NCBI GenBank assembly: GCA_034670405.1
Contig: JAXDDX010000001.1
Coordinates: 10,745,001-10,809,000, forward strand
Source: Hoplostethus atlanticus
Taxonomy: Eukaryota; Chordata; Actinopteri; Trachichthyiformes; Trachichthyidae
DNA: 64,000 bases
Reading direction: 5' to 3'
In this document: piece after piece, positions 46,866-64,000 of the stretch
Layout: each line of letters starts with the position of its first letter
Position numbering within the stretch: the stretch's first letter is position 1
Made by a program: the position numbers and the translations under genes
The notes under the pieces: model-generated
Database searches by the model: none
The model's input: only the letters and a program-made list of their open reading frames with translations
What the model was told of the DNA's origin: nothing

Positions 46866-49800
46866 CGGAGGCCATGGTCCAGAAAACTCAAATAACAATT
46901 CTTTCAAAAAACGTGACGCCTACTTCCCTTTGAATTTCGTTATAAGGGTTTTGGGGAAATTTAATAAGCCTAATTGTTTATAAATTCACGATCTGTGTGA
47001 ATTTGATTTCATGAGATGTTTGAACGAAAATAAATTGAATTCTGGGGCAAACCTCGTAGCTCCGAGAGTTTGGAGACTAACTGCCGCTGTGCCAATTATA
47101 AAACAGTGTCTTTACTGGCAGTCGTCAATAATAGTGACGGCAGGCCATTAAAACATCTTATTGTAATCAACAGGGGCATAGGGGCATAGGTTTTATCTGA
47201 GTTGATTGCCTCTTAATATGGAGCAAGAGAGGCAACTAACAGTTCAAGTAAAATAAATCAATACACTATTGTATAATGCTTTGCCTGAGTAATACAGTTA
47301 TAAAATAATACTATTTGTGCTGCACTCCTGACATCTGTTTCAATAAGAGCTATGGTTTAATATTGGAGCAAGGGAAAAAAATAGAAATCATTCAGGCAGA
47401 AATCAATCAAACATTTTCTCCACACCCAAATCTAGCACAACAGCCTTCATTGGGAAATAGTTTCTTTAGAGGCAGTATTAAGAGGAATAAAGAGTAGCTG
47501 GAAGCAGAAGCTGCAGGTTCAGGTTATATGACAACACCAAGGAGGGTTTAAATTTGGCACGGGCAAGGCACTTTAGTGGAGGCACTGTGACTCTGCTTGT
47601 GTGTCTGTAGGTGTGTTAATAAGACAGGGTGCTTTGTGTGTGTCTGTTTGTGTGTTGTTTGTCAGTGTCCATGTCGATATCCTGGATACCTGGGGACAAT
47701 AAGCACAAATAAATAATCCTATAAATCTACTGCAACTGCTGGCTTTGTCCATCCAATCCTTCCTGTGGTGCAGCACTTTGCTCACCCTCATTCAGGGTGT
47801 GGTTTAGATCCAGAATACCACAGCAAACAGAAAGGGAACGGGGTTATAATGCAAAAAAAAAAAAGTCTTTCAAAAATATTTGCTGATTTACAAATGCAGA
47901 CAGATTGATGGAGGCTCTTAGTGAGAGAACATCAGTATGTTTATTTTGATAGCGGATACACACTACATGCCAGTCTGTATTGATTCAAAGACAAAGGGGT
48001 AAAGAGAAATGAGGCAAGGGGAGAGAGAGAGAGAGAGATGGATGGAGAGAGAGAAAGAGAGATGAACTCATATTGAGACACACAATCATTTCCACGCGCA
48101 TGCTCACAGTCAGACGTCGAAGGGCTCATCAGAGCTATACACTCTGTGGGTTGGCATTTTTCAAAAACCCACGCGAGGCTAAAGCCGGTCCCCTCTCTCA
48201 CAAATCTGTCATGACATGCTGGCAGCTCTACTGTGATTGGCTGAAGACGGCATGTATCAGTAGTCAAAGGTAAAAGGTAAAATATTTAGCATGGCTGCTT
48301 ATATAGTATCTACTGTGACTGCAAGTTGATTCTCTGTAGGAACAAGGTAGAAGTATGGTGGTATAAGTATATCCTAAACGTATATCCTAACATGTTCAAA
48401 AATTACAAATGTAGTAGTAATTTTGCTCATATGGCAAAGTTATATGTTTTTACTATTTCTTACTACAGTTATCCATAATCTGGCAGGAATATGAGAGCTC
48501 ATAAATACAATAAATTCCAAACGTCTTACCCGGGGTCTTTGGGTCCATCTCTACAGGAATTCAAAGGCACATTCCAACAGGCTGATTTTAGGGTGATTTA
48601 CCATTCAGCATTCACATGGACACAGGGGACTCAAGCCGTGTCTGATGTGTGGCTGCTGTGTTAGCCTTTGACCCCAGCCTGTCTGGAGGGCCACTGTGAC
48701 AGAGAGTCAAGGTCAAGGGGATGGGGGATGGGTGTGAGCCGCATCTGGGGGTGTAAGGGGTCCCTGTCTGGGAGTGCAGAACCCAGACAGTCCCAGACGT
48801 CTGTGTGTGGGGAGTGTTGTCTGTACCCCTTGTCTGTCCCCACTTACCTCCATAGCCGGGGGATGAAGTGATGTCTAGAGACTGGTAGGGTGGCGGTTCC
48901 CAGATGGGAGGGATGGATGTGGGAGACACAAAGCATCTGACATATCACTAATCCATTAGATGCAATGGTTGGACTAAACCTAAAAACACAGCAATTCCCT
49001 TTAACTTATGATCCACTCTCTCTGTCTTGTTCACCCTGAAGCTTTAAACTATACCCCTCACCCATAGCACAGCATCAACCAATGTTTATTTGAGACTTCA
49101 TGATTATCATTTAACTCAAAATGTACAACATCATCTTTGCTCAAACTACCATTTTGAAAATACAGTGCATTTAAGCTGCATTGTGAATTTAGGCATCGAT
49201 AGAGACTCAGTGAGAGCTGTATGAGGGCACTGGGTTAGGGGGGCACAGAGCAGTGATGGATGTCCTGGCGGGGCTCAGGCATACAGGCAGAGACATGAAC
49301 ACAGTAGATTATTACAGGGTGATTCCAAGTGTATCTGCAAAGATGAGGCAAAAGGAGCTCCCCCTACAGGTAATAAACGGTGCCACTCTAGGACCAGCAG
49401 AGACGTCCCCAAACCCCCGTTCTCCCTGCCAGCCAACATAACCCGCCATAGTCTTCTCTTGCAGTGTTCTGCCAGACACATACACGCACTTACACACATG
49501 CACGTACACCCCCCCCCCCACACACACACACCCCCCCCCCCCGCTACACACACACATCCACACACACACACGGTCACAGATATAAGGCCTCCAGACCTCC
49601 CGGGTGATCTGCACTGGAGCGTGTAGCCACCTGTCAATCACCAGATCCTTGCCGCCTTAAGAGAGACATTTCGTCTGGGACAACGGCAGCCCGTCCCTCC
49701 CCATACATTCTGCCTCCCCTAGCAACCATCGTTGGATGACTGAGAGGCTTTGTCCCCTCACAACAGGAGTCCACCATTGAACCCAGGAGCCCCTAGCAAC

Positions 49801-52800
49801 CAGAATTAGAGGGTGCCAGAAAGGGTCTTTTCTGTGAACCGGGTGAAAGGCCTGTTCTTGTCCGTACGCCTGGGATTCATATCACGGGCCTGAAAGGCGT
49901 TCCCTCCTTCTTTTAAATGCTGGTGTAACGGAGCGTATGAAGGGGCTAGCCGTGAGCGGATAGGATCATGGCTAATCTGCTGTTCCTCTCCACTGTGGTC
50001 CGATAGGGACACTTAAGCAGCCTCTGTGGACAGTTAGTGGCGTGGGGAGGCCTGCGGATACCTGGGGTGGGCAGAGCAGTGAAGTTCATCACTGGGTTGT
50101 AAACAGAGCAGATAAAGGACGGGATGGACGGTTGGAAATATATGTGCTTCACGGTACTCAGTGAGTGCAAGGAAGGGAGCGTAATTTCACCAAATCATTG
50201 TTCAGATCTTAACCGTCTGAAATGTAGCGGAAATCAGATGCACCTGCTAAGAAATAACCTTCATACATTGAAGCTGTATAAAATGTGTGCAGATTAAGCA
50301 TAGAGGGAGACGAGTAGGGGCTTGAATAGTTTATGAACAGTTTTATGGACTTCTGGGTGCTTTCAGTAGTGTTTTTTACTGGTCTCTTTATAGGGGAGGG
50401 AACATACATCCCTGAATGCTTCGCTAACCCCTGCAGATCCTCAAGCGTTCTCTGATTATTGTGAAGTGAACTCAGTGGAGTTTTATTAGTGACTGACAAA
50501 TATCTGTAAAGATATTTTCTGATTTGAAAGGTGTTATGGATAGGCAGGCCTGCCCTATAATCCCCATCAGACATGTTTAGTTTCCTCTGAACAATGGCTT
50601 CACCTTAGATTAAGTCAAAAAGCCGGAGACCCGCCATATAATTAACCGAGAGGTGCCATAACACAACCTCCCACATAGTCTTTAGTCTTGTGCTATAGCA
50701 TAGCCGATTACAAACTAATCTCAACTCACAACCAACATCATTGGCATGCAGAGAAAACATACAGTTCCTGGTATGTTCTTTATCATTAATGAGCGTCTCT
50801 CCGGCCCCCTGTATGGGAGTATGTTTTGTATGGCTTCCATTCTGAACCCTCATCCTGAACCCTGTTTCCCACCCTCTCCTTCCCTGAACCTGTCAATCAA
50901 AGATCTTGATTGAGCCTGGATGGCAGGCAGTCAGTCATCAGCAATGAAAGTGAGGCCTCCTTCTCTGTCCGTCCCTCCCTCTTTCATCCCCACCCCCTAC
51001 CCCACCCCATGCCTCTTCAAGGTCTCCATCTCACTTTCTCTCCCTCAGCGTGGAGTCCAGGCACCCCGTCCTCTCTTCCTCTGAGTTCCGGCCACCAGTT
51101 TGTGTTTTCCCTCCTGTGGAAGCCATATCAATACAGTGTCTGTCCAAAGAAGGGTGTTCAAAAACGTTTTTTCCTGAACACCAACGTGCCCGGGGTGTCA
51201 CGATCCCATAAGGCCTGGCTCCCTCAGAGGGGAAGGCCTCGTATCATAAAAAAAGTCTCTGATTTAGTTTTAACAGGCCTCTGCATATGCCCTTTAAGTG
51301 GCTGATGAATAACCATGAGTCGAGTTGGGGCGGGAACCGGGGGGGGGGGGGGGGCTGAGAGGGGGCCTGGTGTGTGTAGGGGGTGGATAGGTGGGGGGGG
51401 GGGTCCCTTTCTTCCCAGTAGGGCTGCATCTCGTTTAATTGGAGCACTTGTGCCACCATTACCTCCTTTACTCAAACACGTTACTGATGACAAAAGAAAA
51501 CAGCACTAAGCCTGCCTTTGTTCGAAAGAAGACTAGATGAGGAGATGGATTCCTCGCTGCTACTCATGTGTGGGAATCATCCACACTCCCACCATGAGCT
51601 GCTCTCTCCAACCAATGAAACGCCACAGCCAGGTGAACTGAACACAGAGTACATGTAAGTTCCCAGAAAATCATCGATGGACTGGGTTGAGTATTTCTGA
51701 TATAATAAAATGACATATTTATCGACAAACTAATTGCCACGTTTTTTTCCTCCTATCTGTCGGAGGGTTATTTCACTTAAAGCAAATCTTTTACCCATCC
51801 CTTTAAAAACCAAGGGCGGTGGCACCAGCACAGCCATCATACTGTACTCCCTCTCAGTGGTTTTCAAACCAATTGACCTCAGCATATGTGTGCAGGCCTG
51901 TCAGTGACCTTGCTCTTTTCCTACCCTTTGACACAAGGTCACGATGATGAGGCCGGGCTCCACTTTGTTTTTGACCACCATAGTGTCCCGAGAGAGCAAT
52001 GAGGATGTGACCCCCACGACCCCTCTGGAGAGACGATCGGGGAGACTTCTCAACTGAAAGAAATATCGGGTCCTTTTATTAATAAATGTTGCATTTGTAA
52101 TCCATTTTTCAGCATTTTTTGACAAAATGGTGAAGGGTATTTAATAGTTTACTTTATAAAATAGACTTGGTGAATCCAAATAAAATAAACATAACCTAAA
52201 ATATGGAATAATTTCAATTCTTTATTAATTTTCACTATTTATTATTTTTCAGTTACTTTATCATTAAAAAAACAGGATGATAAAACATTCTACTGTAAAT
52301 GTACAAAGATCTAAAATTATTAATTCTCAGATTGTTAATGTAATATATGGATAAAAATACAACAAATATTTTACAGTTTTTTATTTTTCATTTTTATTCA
52401 GTAACGTGACATGTTATTACATCTTAGTGTAAAGGTTATCCTTGTTTATCTGTGAACACACACAAGTTAAATCACTGTTTTTAATGTTTTGCAATATACG
52501 GAAAAGATAAATCAAACGCGACTGTGCAAATCAGTTCTAAAGATAAGGTGTTGGAAGTCAACACCTTATCACACTTGTCTAGTTCATAATGATTCTCTGC
52601 ATTCATTTTCAGCTTCTGCCGCCGGCTATTAATTTGTACACACATGCTTTGAAAGACACAAATTCTTAAAGTGCAATTTGGATCAAATGAACACAAGTGG
52701 GTCTAAAAGCAAAGTAATAAACAACCGTGAATTGAAATATAATATATGACAAAGTGAAAAGATCCCTGTTAATGCCCTGACAATGATAGTTACATTCTCT

Positions 52801-52860
52801 TGGTCGTGGTTACTGCCAAACCATTTAAAATATATCAGAGGAGTAAAAGAAATAGCTGTG
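46865..52860. other. Intergenic region between miR-9 block and RHCG
   Basis: No gene was recognised. It contains a GA-rich patch (48017-48064), mixed poly-C/(CA)n (49509-49570) and poly-G runs (51339-51354 and about 51393-51403). Repeat-poor stretches with balanced composition (about 47.04-47.18 and 51.15-51.32 kb) may be regulatory, but this is only an impression. Frames of up to 131 codons here lack any recognisable domain. Confidence 0.45.
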
Positions 52861-52863
52861 ATT

Positions 52864-53171
52864 CTACACTGCAAAAATATCCGTAACCATTTAATCCTTA
52901 TCCATTTAATCTATTGAACTTTAAATCCTGTTTTCCCTAAAAGAAGTGGGAAGAAAATCAGATTTTATAATTATTTGTTAATATGTTATAAGGCAGGTCA
53001 GTCCTCAAGTATCAGCATAATGTCACAAAAAAGTCTTGAAACAAGTTAATTTACGCTGGAAACATGGAATTTATCTCATTCCACTGGCAGATGCTTTCAG
53101 TTGTGTTAGGAAAAATAAGAAAAATGAGACTAGACTCAACAACTTATTGACATGGATGTTGTTTCAGTCTA
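52864..53171. mobile_element. MITE copy 2 (same family as 27.0 kb), in the RHCG 3' flank
   Basis: It starts TACACTGCAAAAATATCC, matching the inverted terminus of the copy in TVP23, and ends in a decayed GTTTCAGTCTA. Internal blocks are shared. On the minus strand it carries two ATTAAA hexamers (plus TTTAAT at 52890-52895 and 52905-52910) that are the nearest poly(A)-like signals I saw for RHCG. Confidence 0.55.
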
Positions 53172-53301
53172 TGGATAGTAGCTGATTTTTGGTATGTGGA
53201 GAATAGGTGTAGTGGTTGAACATGTCTGTGCAGCAGGAGAATATACAGAATAGGTGGGCCATGGGATTAAAGAAGGAGATCTGTCAGGATCAAGATCTAG
53301 G

Positions 53302-60569
<7,268 letters not shown>

Positions 60570-63500
60570 GGTGGATTTTTTGGACTTTTTAAAAAAAAAT
60601 GTTTTTAAAAAAAGGGACAGCTGTTGTGCTTAACTGTCCTCTGCAACCTTTAATGGCCCCTAGCATCTCAGGTGTAGGTGGACTTCACCATGGAGGTCTG
60701 CTTACGTTAGGACACACCCCCTGTCACTCCTCCTCCACTACGAGACTTCTACTATCTACTATCTTTTCAGGTAGATGGTTTTCAAGCATCTTTAATTAGC
60801 AAGCAGCTCCTTAATGTTTCTTTATACTTGTTTTTACTTTTTAAAGGATACTTGACACAAATTATCTATAAGACAACATAAAGAAGAGAGAGAAAACAGC
60901 ATCTACAATTTCACTGGGCCTTACACTAATATGTGCTGTCAAATGCCACTGAAACTCGCAATGACAGACAAACAGAAGGAATACGCCCTGATTGAAGTGG
61001 AGAAAGATGATCTTCACAAGGTCTCTTTAACGTGTGGTACACACGTTAACGTGTGGTACACGTTAAAGAGATTGTGTGGGTGTAGTCTGGTTAGGTTACA
61101 CAAAGTTGTAAAATTACCATGAACTAATGTACAAAAGAGGGATTATATACCCTTAAACATATTTGGAAACTCCTCCCTCAACATGCTGAAAAAAGAAAAA
61201 CAAGCTGTCTGCACACAACTGGAAGCTTATCCCGAAGCACACACAAACTAAAAAGTACAGGCAGGCTACTACAGCACTGGTTATTTCATTTGTATTAGGG
61301 CAGATGGACATGCTCTCTCCTCGTCTGTACAATGTCGATCCTGTCAAGCGTTAACTGTAAATAATGTGCATCTGCACTGGGCCCCCCCCCCCCCCCAAGG
61401 TATTACCAAGATGCATGACAGGTTTTACTCAGTCAAGCATGTACAGCTCTAGCATACAGGGCCCGGTTATAGTGAGGTCTATTTTTCCACCACTCTATTA
61501 GTAAATTATAATGCATGACAGTACGGGGTGGTTGAAATTTATACCATGATCTAGGATCAGTTGGTAGCCCAAGCTTTAAAACCAACAAAATGCACTAGTA
61601 GATGGATACTAACTATTAACTATCTTGTTAACATTTTTTGTTTTTGACCATTTGTAAAAAACTATGAGGTAAAATGCTTCATTCAACCCGTTAAAACTTT
61701 TTTTATTTATTTTTTATTTAAAGTTATTTTACTAGGCAAGTCATTAAGAACAGATTCTTATTTAAAATGGCGGCCTGGCAAGCGACAAGAGCCACTTGGG
61801 GGAAAGGGGAGAGGGTTAGAGTTAAAGCATGTTAAAAGCAAAGATACATCAAAAACAACATATGACTATAGACAACAAATACAACAGACAAATAAGCAGC
61901 AGTCAGCAAGCGAGGACACGGGCAGGACATGATACACGAGCGGGGCAAAGGCATAGAAGAAAAAGCACAAAAACTAGTTACACCTAAACGGACACAGAAG
62001 CACAGGCAGTAAACAACAGGCAGAGACAGAGGCATGACAGGGTAGGAAGTCCAAAACTATATGTTCATCATGTTATTTCATTATTCTTGGCCATTATACC
62101 TACTTCCTCTTGTGTAGCTACAGTAGCATTTACTACATGTAGAGAATTCAAGCATTCAGAGGCTTCAGAGAACACCTCATCTGTGAATATGAAATAATGC
62201 ATCATTCTGGAAAAGCTGTGACTTTTTGTCAGTGCTGGGTATTTATTCTAAATTAAAATAGACACCTGTAGCTTACAGAAGTGTAGACTCAGAATGACAT
62301 GCATTATTGTGAGCTGAGCTTGAAAAAAAACATGCATTGTCCTACATCTATAGTGGCCTGTCTCACGAGGGGGAATATGATAGTTTTTAATGTGTGGTCC
62401 TCAAGCCTGACAAAGAGAAAGAGAAAGACAAAGGCACAAGTATTCTGGCAGCTGTCAACTGATTGGTCAATCTATGCTGTTGTTTCTTCCACTGGCCAAT
62501 GTATATGTGATGTGATGTTAGTCCAGACATACAGTATGTGGGCGAGGTCAGGTACACAGGAATTTGGAGAAAATGCAGTAACTCATAAACTTCAGTTGCT
62601 GCCCTTCTGATACATTGCTGTGATTGTGCTATGATGATACGGTGGTGAAAAATACACACAAATTATTACCAGATATCAGGAAATAATTGAACAAAAAGAG
62701 AAAAATAGATATTAAATGTAACCTAACATTATAATTCAAAGTGCAAAATACTGTGCAATCAGCACTGTTCTGATATTGTTAAATGAACCCTCTTTTTTTG
62801 CTTTTTAGGTAAGGCCGGCTATGGAAAAAACTACTTGCCTTAAATCTATATAAGGCAAGTATTTCATTTAGTAGTGTGTATGTGTGAGTTTATATATAGG
62901 GGTCACACTGTGCTCTCAGCAGATACAGCAAACTTGTAGCCATGTGTCAAGACAACTTTCGTAACTGGAAAATGGCTGTAGAAGAAGATATGATTTATTT
63001 TAAAATCACCTGATTGCCAGCTCATCCACAAGGAACCTCATTTGAATGAGTGAGCAGGTAGCCATGCTCATTGCTCTCATTGCTTGACTTAGCATTGTTA
63101 CCGTGGTGATGTCATTGTGGCAGATGATGTGCTCCTCAGGGCTGATTTCTTAGGATGGTGTGTAATGTTGATCCCCATGCCCTGACAACCATTGTCAGGT
63201 TTGCAGAGGATAGTTGTTTGTTTTCAGGTTCGACACTAACTTGAGAATTTGACTGTAGCCAAAAAAGATTTGTATGTGATTTCTTGATCTACATCATTAT
63301 GCTGCTCAGCATCAGTTGACTCATCGAGTCATCTGTGCTAAAGGAGGTGCCACAAGTTATCACATATTTTGTGTTAAGTTAGTTTTTGTTTTGTTTATAT
63401 TTATTTGTGCATGTTCTTTATCTGGGATATCTAGATTTGAGGCTTACATAAGGATGTTACGAGGTATTTCCTCTGTATGAAATGATGACCACCTGCTGTA

Positions 63501-64000
63501 GGGTTCACAAACTTTCAAGTATATATATATAAACAGGATCATACTAGTGTGCTGGCAGTTTGTGAGGTTTATTCAGGCATACCTGCAGTTTATGAGAAAT
63601 GTAATAAGTATATTAGTTTGTGATTAATTGAATGACAAACTGTGAATAATGGCAAAACTTCCAAAACAAAGACCATGTCCTTTTTTCTTTTTCAACGCCA
63701 AGGGCCCTGTTCAGTGTTTTTCAGATTTTGTTTTATGTTCTCTTCCCTTGAACGATTCCCGCTGAACGCATCTCCATCTGCTATATAGTATATATTCTAT
63801 TCATATTCATATTCTAAAGACAACACATTTAATTTTCCCTAATCCATCTCTATAATCCTCTAATCTCAATGTCATACTATTTAGGGTAGTGTCCTTTAGT
63901 GACCCTTGTTTGGACTGACCCCCCACAGTCAACAGAAAAATCATTGCCTTGGTGAGATGCACCTGCATGTTCACTTTATTACATCAATTTCACCATTACA
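60570..64000. other. RHCG upstream region and intergenic DNA
   Basis: The RHCG promoter should lie just above 60570; an A/T-rich stretch directly precedes the ATG on the minus strand and no TATA box is certain. A poly-C run lies at 61382-61396. Inverted repeats are at 61023-61070 and 62833-62860. No coding gene was recognised. Confidence 0.45.
61680..61800. mobile_element. Common teleost interspersed repeat (ACTAGGCAAGTCA type)
   Basis: The segment TTTTACTAGGCAAGTCATTA, then AAGAACAGATTCTTATTTA and AAATGGCGGCCTGGCAAG, closely follows a repeat abundant in salmonid and related fish genomes (TAGGCAAGTCAGTTAAGAAC...TTCTTATTTACAATGACGG). The class, probably a DNA transposon remnant, is from memory. 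Confidence 0.5.

Noticed and set aside
46725-46983. Frames crossing the long (TG)n
   Set aside because: Microsatellite artefact.
49509-49570. Possible CRISPR-like alternation of C runs and CA runs
   Set aside because: Simple-sequence DNA in a vertebrate genome; no unique spacers or repeat units.

Overview
The window is vertebrate nuclear DNA, almost certainly from a teleost fish. It has short multi-exon genes with GT-AG introns, many CA/GT microsatellites, fish-type LINE, SINE and MITE fragments, and proteins whose closest remembered relatives are vertebrate. No bacterial, viral, plasmid or CRISPR content was seen. The species cannot be fixed from sequence alone. All gene models were built by eye from splice sites, reading phase and remembered human and zebrafish proteins; no database was searched.

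Layout, left to right. (1) 7-1278, minus: the first two coding exons of FBXO31; the gene runs off the left edge. (2) 1.3-5.1 kb: decayed LINE pieces and a minus-strand tRNA-Arg(ACG). (3) 5144-16464, plus: complete FANCI, 37 coding exons, intact except for one extra base in exon 20. (4) 16631-25826, minus: complete POLG (mitochondrial DNA polymerase gamma catalytic subunit), 22 coding exons, 1196 codons, tail to tail with FANCI with 166 bp between stop codons. (5) 26400-26472, plus: tRNA-Arg(TCG), upstream of POLG. (6) 26934-28689, plus: a TVP23-family Golgi membrane protein gene, 6 exons, 199 codons. (7) About 31-42 kb, plus: the miR-9-3 locus. A mir-9 hairpin at 33143-33231 sits in a probable exon of a four-exon host RNA that I could assemble from splice signals. 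(8) 42-53 kb: non-coding DNA with microsatellites and repeats. (9) 53302-60569, minus: complete RHCG (Rh-type ammonia channel), 11 exons, 485 codons, with a LINE reverse-transcriptase fragment and a SINE-like copy in intron 1. (10) 60.6-64 kb: no gene recognised.

The order FANCI - POLG - tRNA-Arg(TCG) - miR-9-3 - RHCG matches human 15q26.1 as I remember it, so this is an ancient conserved block. FBXO31 on the left and TVP23 between POLG and miR-9 are not neighbours in human and mark rearrangements.

The genes do not form one pathway. FANCI acts in interstrand-crosslink repair, POLG copies mtDNA, FBXO31 is an SCF ubiquitin-ligase receptor, TVP23 works in Golgi trafficking, RHCG moves ammonia and miR-9 controls neurogenesis. 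The most notable local features are repeats lying against splice sites (FANCI exons 19 and 23, TVP23 exons 1 and 4), the FANCI frameshift, the FANCI/POLG 3' overlap, and a short reading frame that begins inside the base of the miR-9 hairpin. I did not find a wholly new biological system.
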